Source: Cellvibrio sp. OA-2007 (lineage in GTDB: Bacteria; Pseudomonadota; Gammaproteobacteria; Pseudomonadales; Cellvibrionaceae). From it: DNA of 64,000 nt. Where the stretch lies: assembly GCF_000953825.1 (NCBI RefSeq), contig NZ_BBUL01000095.1:62001-126000 (forward strand). The letters are read 5' to 3'. The notes under the pieces were generated by a model that saw only the letters and a list, made by a program, of their open reading frames with translations, did no database searches and was not told where the DNA came from. Every line of letters begins with the position of its first letter. The first letter of the stretch is position 1. Shown here in pieces: positions 43,680 through 52,764 of this stretch. A program made the position numbers and the translations under genes.

Positions 43680-43706
43680 AGCGTGCGTAAAGACCTTGCA
43701 GAAATA

Positions 43707-43735
43707 AAAAACCCGCAAGAATTTGCGGGTTTTTG
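43707..43735. terminator. Bidirectional Rho-independent terminator
   Basis: A GC-rich stem (ACCCGCAA / TTGCGGGT) with a 4-base loop is extended by an A-run on the left and a T-run on the right. It lies between the HIT gene and the convergent HU-like gene and can serve both. Confidence 0.85.
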
Positions 43736-43753
43736 TAGCAGAAGCGGCGACGA

Positions 43754-44257
43754 TTAAACGGCCATTTCTTTCAGTTTTTTCAGCGGGCGTACTTTTACTG
43801 AAGTGCTTGCTGGTTTGGCTTTAAACATTACTTCTTCACCGGTGAACGGGTTGATGCCTTTGCGTGCTTTGGTAGCAGGCTTTTTCACGGTGGTGATTTT
43901 TAGCAGGCCTGGCAATACGAATTCGCCTACGCCTTTCTTCTTGATGTGACCTTCAATGATGTTGGTCAATTCATCTAAAACGGCTTGAACTTGTTTTTTA
44001 CTCAGCTCAGTTGAGTCAGCAATTTGTTGCAGCATTTGAGTTTTGTTTTGACGTTCAGCAATTGGCTTAACAACAGCTGGCGCAGCTTTAACGGCGGGTG
44101 CTTTTTTGGCTGCGGCTTTAGGTGCGGCAGCTTTTTTAACAGCAGCTTTAGGGGCGGCTTTTGCTTTTGGTGCAGCTACTTTAGCGACAGGTGCTTTTTT
44201 TACTGCTGTAGCTTTAGTTGCAGCAGCTTTAGGGGCGGCGGGTTGTTTAGCAGCCAT
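43754..44257 (-). CDS. HU-family DNA-binding protein with a histone H1-like N-terminal tail
   Basis: Protein of 167 residues in two parts. Residues 1-68 are a low-complexity tail of Lys, Ala and Pro (repeats such as KKAAAPKAAAKKAP), like eukaryotic histone H1 or bacterial AlgP-type tails. Residues 70-165 are an HU/IHF-fold domain: NKTQMLQQIADSTELSKKQVQAVL, then GEFVLPGLLKITTVKKPATKARKGINPFTGEE with the DNA-minor-groove arm. It probably binds and compacts DNA. AGAAGGAA precedes the start. The stretch is GC-rich and repetitive for codon reasons only. Confidence 0.85.
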   Translation of the reverse strand: MAAKQPAAPKAAATKATAVKKAPVAKVAAPKAKAAPKAAVKKAAAPKAAAKKAPAVKAAPAVVKPIAERQNKTQMLQQIADSTELSKKQVQAVLDELTNIIEGHIKKKGVGEFVLPGLLKITTVKKPATKARKGINPFTGEEVMFKAKPASTSVKVRPLKKLKEMAV

Positions 44258-44569
44258 TTTGGATTCCTTCTATATTATTGATGAAGAGTGGGTATGCCTA
44301 ACTTTTAAGCAGCGATGCTCGTGTAACATCGACATGAATTGCTGAGTCTAGCCGATACTCACAATACTGCTTATACGGTTTGAAACAAAGTGAAAAAGCC
44401 CTGTATTTATAGGCTCAAATGCACCCAAATACGGATTGACGCTATATATATAGGATAAAAAAGTAATCAGCAACAAAAAATGTGTAGCTTATCCGGCAAA
44501 AACGGCTTTTTTTACGGGTTGTGAAGTTTGGCAACAGATTTTGCGTGGGATGATTGCGGTGGCGCTAGG
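44258..44569. other. Intergenic region upstream of the HU-like gene
   Basis: About 310 bases without a gene. It should hold the promoter of the HU-like gene, and a short CGATG/CATCG inverted repeat lies near 44312-44332. A TATATATATAGGATAAAA stretch near 44443 is AT-rich, but I cannot place a confident promoter on either strand. Confidence 0.4.
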
Positions 44570-45070
44570 CTAGATATGCAGTAGATTAAATTCGGGTTCA
44601 GGCTCACCGTATTGCCACAAGTAATTAAACTCCTCGCGCAAAGACTTTATTTCACCTGCGGCGGCACAGTTGAAAAAACCGCGATGCAGTGAATCGTCAT
44701 TTTTATACACAAGGTTGTTAGCGTCGCCCAGCACAAACCCCATTTCTTTATTGTTGGGTTCAATGGTCATTTTACGCACCAGAATTTTGGATGAGAGTCG
44801 CTGCGCGAGACGTGTTAGGGGGTGGCCGCTTTCTATCGCGGGTTTGGTATTTTTAATCAATATTTGTACCTGCGCGTTGCGACTGGAGCGAGCAAATGTA
44901 GATACAACTTGCACAATTTCCGGGGTGGCATAAACCAGGGTGTCCAGATCCTGGGTGAGAACGGCAATAGAGCGATGACTTTGTGCAATGAGTAGCTCAG
45001 TGTAGGAGCGAAAGTCCGCTATTCCATCCAACAGCCAAAGTGTTTCACATGCGGATGATTGTTCGGCCAT
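44570..45070 (-). CDS. PLD-like domain protein (DUF7931-type)
   Basis: Protein of 166 residues. Segments RSIAVLTQDLDTLVY and AQVQILIKNTKPAIESGHPLTRLAQRL resemble half of a phospholipase D-like fold, but the HKD signature is not present, so I expect binding or a divergent activity. The family designation is from memory and uncertain. A strong AAGGAG site precedes the ATG and overlaps the stop region of the upstream GNAT gene; the genes are separated by one base. Confidence 0.6.
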   Translation of the reverse strand: MAEQSSACETLWLLDGIADFRSYTELLIAQSHRSIAVLTQDLDTLVYATPEIVQVVSTFARSSRNAQVQILIKNTKPAIESGHPLTRLAQRLSSKILVRKMTIEPNNKEMGFVLGDANNLVYKNDDSLHRGFFNCAAAGEIKSLREEFNYLWQYGEPEPEFNLLHI

Positions 45071-45071
45071 G

Positions 45072-45527
45072 TCATGCTCCTTGTACTGTCAAGTGCATAC
45101 TGATGTGCAGTATTCCTGCGTCGATAAACTCATCGCCTTCTGCAGCAAAGCCTAGCGTCTCATAAAATTGACGGCGTTCTGTTTGAGCATGTAGATAAAT
45201 CGTATTTTCAGGCGCTGCTTTTTTGCAGTAGGCAATTACATATTGCATTAATTGATGGCCGATACCTTGGTTGCGAAAAGGTTTGAGAATAGCAACGCGA
45301 CCAATATGATAAAGAGACTTATGTGCTGCTATCTCTGGCAATAATCGTGCGCAACCAATGGCTTCACCCTGAGCCGATAGCGCTAAAAAGTGCAGCGCTT
45401 GTTCATCTAGCCCATCCCATTCATCCGCTGCAGACACTTGCTGTTCTTGAATGAACACTTCGGTGCGAATGTTGATTAAATCCGCAGAGTGGATTTGCCA
45501 GTTTGTGAGAATGATGTTTTGGACCAT
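45072..45527 (-). CDS. GNAT family N-acetyltransferase
   Basis: Protein of 151 residues with the GNAT fold. IGRVAILKPFRNQGIGHQLMQYVI holds the acetyl-CoA loop (R/QxxGxG), and LHAQTERRQFYETLGF is the usual C-terminal beta-bulge region. The N-terminus (IRTEVFIQEQQVSAADEWDGLD) resembles the ElaA-like group. The substrate is unknown. It is followed at once by the PLD-like gene, so the two probably form an operon. Confidence 0.85.
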   Translation of the reverse strand: MVQNIILTNWQIHSADLINIRTEVFIQEQQVSAADEWDGLDEQALHFLALSAQGEAIGCARLLPEIAAHKSLYHIGRVAILKPFRNQGIGHQLMQYVIAYCKKAAPENTIYLHAQTERRQFYETLGFAAEGDEFIDAGILHISMHLTVQGA

Positions 45528-45602
45528 GGCATTACTCGTTGGTTAAAACAAGCAGAGAAATGATGGGTATCGCTTAGGCTCCACCCATCCTACGGAGGGA
45601 AA

Positions 45603-46757
45603 TTACTCGTCGACTAATAAGGTTTCTTGCGTGATCAGCTGCGTCATGGCGGCGCGATTCATTGGGTCTTGTACCAGATCCTTGAGTTCGCGCCAGCTGA
45701 TCTCTACTTCTTTGCAGACTAATTCTGCCAGCTCGCGTGAACAGCATATTGCTTCGCCATCGGCAAATAGCAGGGTGCCTTTTTCATCGCTGTGAAACGC
45801 AAGGCGGGCAGAGGGGTGGCGCCAGAGTAATTCGCCATCAGCCAGTGCGGATTGCCATTCGTCGGCATCTATCTCTAGCGGTTCTTCGTCGCAGTGATCG
45901 AGATATTTGCGCTCGGTCATAAACTTGCCGAACCAGTGGGCGATATTTTCAGCAGTTAAATGTTGCTGCAAAATTTTCTGAATTTGTGCGATGGCTTCTG
46001 CGCCAATTTCACCTGGGTTATTTTGCAGTTTTAAATCCGGATCGCTAAACCGCAAATCATCGGCAATGGACAGTGCAACTTCTTGCCCAACCTCTGAAAT
46101 GATGTCGGCATGGCTGGGCGCACGGAAACCAATGGAGTAGGTCATGCAGTCATCGCCTTGCGCATTGCCCCAGTGGGCGATACCCGGCGGGATGTAGAGC
46201 ATATCGCCCGGCTCGACGACCCATTCATCGGTGGTGTGAAATTCGCTGAGGATTTTTAAGCGAGTGCCTTCTACGCGCGGTGAGTTGTTGTCGCACATTT
46301 GGCCAATTTTCCAATGGCGCTTGCCCATCCCCTGCAATAAAAACACATCGTAATAATCAAAGTGTGGGCCTACGCCGCCTTGATCCGGTGCGTAGCTGAT
46401 CATAATGTCATCCAAGCGCCAGTTGGGAATAAAACGAAATGCATCGAGCATCTGGTTAACTTCTGGCACGTATTGATCGGCAGCTTGCACTAATAAAGTC
46501 CAGCGGCTTTCCGGTAAAGTTTCAAAGGTTTTTTCATCAAACGGGCCGTTGCGCAACTCCCAAGGTGTTGTGCCATTTTCCAATACGATGCGCGATTCAA
46601 CTTCTTCTTCCAGCGCTAATCCCGCAAGTTCATCGGGTGACAACGGCGATTCAAAATTAGGAAAAGCATTGCGGATTAACAGTGGTTTTTTTTGCCAGTA
46701 ATCGCGTAAGAATTCTTCGATTGGCATATCGCCAAGGTGGGTGAGGGGTGTTGTCAT
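45603..46757 (-). CDS. roxA: Ribosomal protein L16 arginine hydroxylase RoxA (YcfD)
   Basis: JmjC/cupin 2-oxoglutarate oxygenase of 384 residues. The iron triad is His132, Asp134 (GPHFDYYDVF) and His195 (GIAHWG), spaced as in E. coli YcfD. MPIEEFLRDYWQKKPLLIRNAFP opens the protein and GDMLYIPPGIAHWG is characteristic. The enzyme hydroxylates an arginine of ribosomal protein L16. The C-terminal winged-helix part has the usual length. Confidence 0.92.
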   Translation of the reverse strand: MTTPLTHLGDMPIEEFLRDYWQKKPLLIRNAFPNFESPLSPDELAGLALEEEVESRIVLENGTTPWELRNGPFDEKTFETLPESRWTLLVQAADQYVPEVNQMLDAFRFIPNWRLDDIMISYAPDQGGVGPHFDYYDVFLLQGMGKRHWKIGQMCDNNSPRVEGTRLKILSEFHTTDEWVVEPGDMLYIPPGIAHWGNAQGDDCMTYSIGFRAPSHADIISEVGQEVALSIADDLRFSDPDLKLQNNPGEIGAEAIAQIQKILQQHLTAENIAHWFGKFMTERKYLDHCDEEPLEIDADEWQSALADGELLWRHPSARLAFHSDEKGTLLFADGEAICCSRELAELVCKEVEISWRELKDLVQDPMNRAAMTQLITQETLLVDE

Positions 46758-46792
46758 TGTTAATACCTACCAAAAAATACGTCTCAAAAATA

Positions 46793-46812
46793 AAGGGCTC
46801 TTAAGAGCCCTT
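46793..46812 (-). terminator. Palindromic terminator of purB
   Basis: A perfect 20-bp palindrome (arms AAGGGCTCTT) lies 13 bases beyond the purB stop and is followed on the minus strand by TTATTTTTG. It separates purB from roxA, which is downstream on the same strand. Confidence 0.75.
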
Positions 46813-46825
46813 ATTATTTCACGGT

Positions 46826-48271
<1,446 letters not shown>

Positions 48272-48895
48272 TTACATGCGGCGCAAAAAGTCATCCACCT
48301 GTTGTGCGATATGTTTGCGATAAAACAAGAGTTGCAGGCGATTGCCGCCGACTTGTCGCCAGAGAATTGCTGAGCGCACTGAGGCGAGCAGCAAGGCGCG
48401 GATTTGGTTGGCGATACGCTGTTGTTGCAGGTAATTGTAGTCGCCATTCACCTGGATGCGAAAACGGAACGTGCTCAGGGTTTCGGTATAAAGTGTGCCC
48501 AAATTGGCGATAACATTTTCGTGCGTCGATGAAAAATGTTGTGCTTGTTGTGCCACTTGCTCCAAGCGGCTGCCAATAACACCCAGCATATCGCGGCGCC
48601 CGGCAAGTTTTTTCTGCAGATGTAATACGCCCAATCCGTAACGCAGTGTTTCGCGATGTTTTTGCGAACCGGGGCGCAAGAGTTCGCGCATCACTTCTAG
48701 GCCAGTGCGCAGGTTTTCCAAGTTGCCGCCGTAAACCGCGAGTGTACTTTCAGGATTCAGGTCGAGCATGCTTTCAATACTGCACTTATAGGCATCGGGC
48801 GGGACATGGCCAGTTTTTGCAACCTGTTCCACCATGGCGGTTGCCTGAAATACGCCAGCGAGGGCGAGGGTAATGTCTTGCCAGTTTTTGCTCAC
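48272..48895 (-). CDS. hflD: High-frequency lysogenization protein HflD homologue
   Basis: Protein of 207 residues. LALAGVFQATAMVEQVAKTG near the N-terminus, LRYGLGVLHLQKKLAGRRDML in the middle and RIQVNGDYNYLQQQRIANQIRALLLASVRSAILWRQVGG near the end are HflD signatures. It is a peripheral membrane protein that affects phage lambda CII in E. coli; its ordinary role is not known. The start is a GTG with AAGAGA upstream. It lies between mnmA and purB as in E. coli. Confidence 0.9.
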   Translation of the reverse strand: MSKNWQDITLALAGVFQATAMVEQVAKTGHVPPDAYKCSIESMLDLNPESTLAVYGGNLENLRTGLEVMRELLRPGSQKHRETLRYGLGVLHLQKKLAGRRDMLGVIGSRLEQVAQQAQHFSSTHENVIANLGTLYTETLSTFRFRIQVNGDYNYLQQQRIANQIRALLLASVRSAILWRQVGGNRLQLLFYRKHIAQQVDDFLRRM

Positions 48896-48936
48896 GCGAA
48901 ATTCTCTTAGCTACTTAAAAAGGGCTTGTTAATGGA

Positions 48937-50052
48937 TTAGCGATTATCAGTCGATTCGATTACTGCACCGCCGAGGCAAATATCATCCGCATAAAAAACA
49001 ACAGATTGCCCAGGTGTAACCGCGCGCTGTGGCTGTTCAAAGATCACATCGAGTGTGCCATCGGCCAATAGTGTTACCACACAGGCCTGATCGGGTTGGC
49101 GATAACGTGTTTTAGCGGTGCAGGTAATAGTAGATGAGGGCGGAGTGCCATTAATCCAATGGGCCTGTTGAGCGATTAAATGATTGGTATACAGAAGCGG
49201 GTGGTCTGTACCTTGTACGGCAACCAATACATTGCGCACCAAATCTTTCTGCACCACAAACCAAGGCTCCTCATTCGCGCCTTTAACACCACCTATACCC
49301 AAGCCCTGACGCTGACCAATGGTGTGGTACATCAAACCCATATGTTCGCCAATCACTTTGCCATCGGGGGTTTGAATCTCCCCCGGCTGTGCGGGCAAAT
49401 ATTGCTGCAAAAAATCTTTAAAACGGCGCTCGCCAATAAAACAAATGCCGGTGCTGTCTTTTTTGTTGTGGGTTACCAGACCGTGTTCTTCTGCAATCCG
49501 GCGCACTTCCGGTTTTTCCAGCTCGCCTACAGGGAACAAGGATTTGGCGAACTCAGCTTCGCCCACCGCATGTAAAAAGTAGCTTTGGTCTTTGTTGGGG
49601 TCTAGGCCTTTTAATAGATGTGCATGGCCATCGCGATCAGCGCGGCGCACATAGTGACCGGTGGCAATCAGCTCACCGCCCAGTTTGCGCGCGTATTCCA
49701 TAAATACTTTGAATTTGATTTCGCGGTTGCAGAGGATATCTGGGTTGGGCGTGCGCCCAGCTTTATATTCTTCGAGAAAGTGTTCAAATACGTTATCCCA
49801 GTATTCCGATGCAAAGTTGGCGGTATGCAGTTTGATGCCAATGCGTTCGCAAACCATTTCAGCATCGGCCAAATCCGCCTTGGCGGTACAGTATTCGGTG
49901 CCGTCGTCCTCATCCCAGTTCTTCATAAACAGGCCTTCGACCTGATAACCCTGTTGCTTCAGGAGCAGGGCAGAGACTGAAGAATCGACACCGCCGGACA
50001 TTCCAACGATCACTTTTGGGCCCGAGGCAACAGCGGGAATAACATCTGACAT
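48937..50052 (-). CDS. mnmA: tRNA-specific 2-thiouridylase MnmA
   Basis: Protein of 371 residues. [18 protein letters not shown] is the PP-loop for ATP. The catalytic cysteines are in [13 protein letters not shown] and [12 protein letters not shown]. MnmA thiolates U34 of tRNA-Lys, Glu and Gln with sulfur relayed from TusA, which is encoded at 29.8 kb. The ATG complementary to 50050-50052 is used because the upstream TTG has no ribosome site. Confidence 0.95.
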   Translation of the reverse strand: MSDVIPAVASGPKVIVGMSGGVDSSVSALLLKQQGYQVEGLFMKNWDEDDGTEYCTAKADLADAEMVCERIGIKLHTANFASEYWDNVFEHFLEEYKAGRTPNPDILCNREIKFKVFMEYARKLGGELIATGHYVRRADRDGHAHLLKGLDPNKDQSYFLHAVGEAEFAKSLFPVGELEKPEVRRIAEEHGLVTHNKKDSTGICFIGERRFKDFLQQYLPAQPGEIQTPDGKVIGEHMGLMYHTIGQRQGLGIGGVKGANEEPWFVVQKDLVRNVLVAVQGTDHPLLYTNHLIAQQAHWINGTPPSSTITCTAKTRYRQPDQACVVTLLADGTLDVIFEQPQRAVTPGQSVVFYADDICLGGAVIESTDNR

Positions 50053-50129
50053 AAGGAGCAACTGCAAGGAAAGGGAAAGGCGGGCATTTTACCTGCCCCA
50101 GCCCTTCACTGCCACCTTAGCCGACAAGA

Positions 50130-50567
50130 TCACCCAACAACGCTGAGGGGAAAGCGGCGCCCAGCACGATATTCCTCAATGATTTGCAGTGTCATCGGGC
50201 TGCGCAGCTCAGCTTTGCGCGCCAGCAACTCTTCATAAGTAAGCCAAACTGCTTCGATAATGCCTGTATCCAGCGCGCGCTCAGCATCATGACTAACCGC
50301 TTCGGCAATGAATGTGGTGCGAAAGTAGGTAATTCCATTGCTGGGTGCGGTATATAAATTCACCCCTACAACCCCGGTTAATTTCACCGTCCAACCCGTT
50401 TCTTCCAGTGTTTCGCGAATCGCCGCTGCCTGCAGTGTTTCGTTGGGGTCTAAGTGACCAGCAGGTTGGTTGTACACTTTTTTGCCATCGGCTTCTTCGT
50501 ACACCATTAAAAAGCGGTTGTCGCGTTCAACAATGGTGGCAACAGTTACGTGGGGTGCCCAGGTCAT
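50130..50567 (-). CDS. nudJ: Nudix hydrolase NudJ
   Basis: Nudix protein of 145 residues. The Nudix box is visible as GHLDPNETLQAAAIRETLEETGW with all catalytic glutamates. MTWAPHVTVATIVER opens the protein as in NudJ, which acts on nucleotides and thiamine-pathway pyrophosphates. An AAGGA site precedes the ATG. It is the first gene of the E. coli-like nudJ-mnmA-hflD-purB series. Confidence 0.9.
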   Translation of the reverse strand: MTWAPHVTVATIVERDNRFLMVYEEADGKKVYNQPAGHLDPNETLQAAAIRETLEETGWTVKLTGVVGVNLYTAPSNGITYFRTTFIAEAVSHDAERALDTGIIEAVWLTYEELLARKAELRSPMTLQIIEEYRAGRRFPLSVVG

Positions 50568-50720
50568 AGATAATCCTTGAGTGAGTCAGTAGAGGGCAAA
50601 TCCTACCAGACTTCTCGATAAGCTCGACTGATTTGACTTGTTGATTTTTGGTGAGATCTTTGATTGAATTCTGGCCAATCACGGAGTGATCTATTTAACA
50701 CGAATAGCAAGGATGATTTT

Positions 50721-51200
50721 ATGGCTACTCACACATTGATTTTTTATCCTGATCCCTATGTTGGTTTTAATAAGACCAAGCTAATCGAGCGCCATTTGTC
50801 ACTGGCCGGCGTGATTGGTGCAAGGCTCAAAGCTTCCTCTTTGTTTTCTGCTGGGCACAAATTTCGTCAATTTATTCCTAAAATAGATTCCATTCAAAAA
50901 TATCAATGCGATCTAATTCGTATCCAGATTGAGGCTGTCGGTGTCTGGATATTGATGAAAGAGCAACCTTTTATTGTCGATTGTTCAAATGTGGTGCTGA
51001 TTGAAGGGGATATTGTTGGGGATTCGCTGGTTCGCTATAGGTCATTGTGTGACCTGTTGAACAAAATTACAGGAGATGTTTATTGTGTCGGCACTGTTAA
51101 TGAGCCTGTATGGCAAGGCATATCAGAATATTCCGCAGATTACATGTTGAGTAGTGCGTTTAAATCTATTAGCTCTCCTGAATCGAACGAAAAAGTATAG
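50721..51200 (+). CDS. Hypothetical protein, no recognised domain
   Basis: Protein of 159 residues starting MATHTLIFYPDPYVGFNKT. It looks soluble, mixed alpha/beta, with no signal peptide and no transmembrane segment. I do not recognise it. AAGGA lies about 8 bases before the ATG at 50721; a longer frame to 50664 is unsupported. It stands alone between nudJ (divergent) and the second RND operon, which is typical for a lineage-specific gene. Confidence 0.6.
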   Translation: MATHTLIFYPDPYVGFNKTKLIERHLSLAGVIGARLKASSLFSAGHKFRQFIPKIDSIQKYQCDLIRIQIEAVGVWILMKEQPFIVDCSNVVLIEGDIVGDSLVRYRSLCDLLNKITGDVYCVGTVNEPVWQGISEYSADYMLSSAFKSISSPESNEKV

Positions 51201-51289
51201 CTGCTGACAGTTCTTGTCACCCATCTATGGAGAATGGCTGGTTTACTAAATGATGATTGTCATGAATTGTTACTAAACTCAACAATTTC

Positions 51290-51318
51290 TTGGATCTGTC
51301 ATTAAAAAGGACTAGTAT
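51290..51318 (+). promoter_or_regulatory. Candidate sigma-70 promoter of the second RND operon
   Basis: TTGGAT and TAGTAT are spaced exactly 17 bases apart. The -10 matches four of six consensus positions and the -35 three of six. The predicted start near 51325 falls at the edge of the palindrome at 51326-51341, which supports a repressible promoter. Confidence 0.45.
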
Positions 51319-51325
51319 CTCCTAA

Positions 51326-51341
51326 CCGACCAAATGGTCGG
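51326..51341. promoter_or_regulatory. Candidate TetR-family operator
   Basis: The perfect inverted repeat CCGACC-AAAT-GGTCGG overlaps the predicted transcription start of the second RND operon. The core GACCAAATGGTC resembles the GACC-N4-GGTC type bound by many TetR/AcrR repressors of efflux pumps. No TetR gene is adjacent, so the regulator would be encoded elsewhere. Confidence 0.55.
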
Positions 51342-51551
51342 CAGGGCTTCCTTGCTGGCCAAATTGTTTGGGATACCTTTACATTTTGTGACATTTGTTG
51401 ATTTTTGTTTTAATCAGTGGCTGTGCAACAATTCTTTGGCTGAAAAATGCCGAAGTTAATGGTTGGGATACCGTCGATTTATCGCCTCCCTCCGCGTGTC
51501 TATACAGCTCTGGTCGTAATTTCTTTTTCTCCTCTCAATGGTTCCTCATCT

Positions 51552-52676
51552 ATGAACAATGTGAAATCAATCGGCGTTGCCGTAGCAAGCCTTATAGGAA
51601 TGGTGCTGATTGTCGGCGGTATTAAGGGTGGTCAGATAGCCGCCATGGTGAGTGCAGGTGAAAATACGCCACCACCTTCCGAGACAGTCAGCACGTTTAC
51701 GGCAGAAGTTCAGCAGTGGCCCAACATATATACTGCAATGGGTACGGTGGAGGCTTCTGAAGGTATTGTGATTGCCGCTGAAGTTGCGGGTAAGGTGAAA
51801 GATATTCGCTTTAAGTCAGGTGAGCAGGTTAAGAAAGGTACTGTGATTCTGGTGCAAGAGTCAGGTAACGAGCAGGCGCAATTGAGTGCTGCTGAGGCGC
51901 GTTTGCGTTTGGCCAAATCCAATCACGAGCGCTTGGTTGCACTGCGTCAGCGCAATACGGTTTCGCAAAGCGAACTTGATACTGCGGTACAGCAAATGGA
52001 GTCTGCACAAGGTGATGTGAATGACCTCAAAACCACGCTAGAGAAAAAAGTCGTGCGCGCTCCGTTTGATGGACGCTTGGGTATCCGCAAGGTTGACTTG
52101 GGTGAAGACTTGCAAGTGGGTGGCGAAATTGTGTCGCTACAGGCGACCAATACAGTGCGAGTTAATTTTCCGGTGCCTCAGTTCTGGCTGGTACAAATGG
52201 ATCGCGGTTTACCTGTTGAGGTAAATGTGGGCGATGGCTCAGACGCAACAATTAAAGGTGAAATTACCGCGATAGGTGCGGAAATTAGTGCTGTAACACG
52301 CAATGCGATAGTGCAATCTTATTTACAAAATGAAAAAAGCCAGCTGATTCCTGGTATGGCAGTTGAAACCAAAGTGACTTTATCTAACCCGCAAGAGGTA
52401 TTAGCCGTACCGAGTACCGCGGTGATTTATGCCCCCTTTGGCGATACGGTTTTTATTATTGAAGCGGGTGAAAAACCCGGCACCTTTAAAGCGCGGCAAC
52501 AGTTTGTGCGCTTAGGTAAAGCGCGCGGTGATTTTGTAGAAATTGTTGATGGTTTAAAAGCAGGTGATGTAGTTGCCAGTGCGGGTGCCTTTAAATTATT
52601 AAATGGTCAAGCGGTAACCGTTAGTGCTTTGCCAACGCCAGAGTTTAAGCTCGAGCCAACCCCTGCTGACAGCTAA
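51552..52676 (+). CDS. RND efflux periplasmic adaptor subunit
   Basis: Membrane-fusion protein of 374 residues. One N-terminal transmembrane segment (IGVAVASLIGMVLIVGGI) anchors it. YTAMGTVEASEGIVIAAEVAGKVKDIRFKSGEQVKKGTVI is the lipoyl half, a coiled-coil hairpin runs to about residue 160, and VRAPFDGRLGIRKVDLGEDL is the second lipoyl half. The ATG at 51552 has no clear ribosome site; it is chosen because it puts the anchor at the N-terminus. It is unlike the adaptor at 36285 in sequence. The pump gene follows after 88 bases. Confidence 0.86.
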   Translation: MNNVKSIGVAVASLIGMVLIVGGIKGGQIAAMVSAGENTPPPSETVSTFTAEVQQWPNIYTAMGTVEASEGIVIAAEVAGKVKDIRFKSGEQVKKGTVILVQESGNEQAQLSAAEARLRLAKSNHERLVALRQRNTVSQSELDTAVQQMESAQGDVNDLKTTLEKKVVRAPFDGRLGIRKVDLGEDLQVGGEIVSLQATNTVRVNFPVPQFWLVQMDRGLPVEVNVGDGSDATIKGEITAIGAEISAVTRNAIVQSYLQNEKSQLIPGMAVETKVTLSNPQEVLAVPSTAVIYAPFGDTVFIIEAGEKPGTFKARQQFVRLGKARGDFVEIVDGLKAGDVVASAGAFKLLNGQAVTVSALPTPEFKLEPTPADS

Positions 52677-52764
52677 CAGTGAATGCAGTGTGCGCCCTCG
52701 TTTTGTGGGCGCTCCATTTCTCAACGCTTTACTCCATAAGCCAAAAAGCCCATGAGCCTTACTT

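Larger units (their letters stand above)
51201..51551. other. Intergenic region upstream of the second RND operon
   Basis: About 350 bases hold the candidate promoter and operator listed next. The stretch from 51420 to 51551 could also extend the adaptor gene upstream (in-frame ATG at 51447), but that would place about 35 non-signal residues before the membrane anchor, so I treat it as untranslated leader. Confidence 0.45.

Noticed and set aside
44436-44465. TTGACG followed by an AT-rich TATATATA stretch as a plus-strand promoter
   Set aside because: No plus-strand gene lies downstream for about 6 kb and the spacing to a -10 is poor; it is probably AT-rich intergenic sequence.
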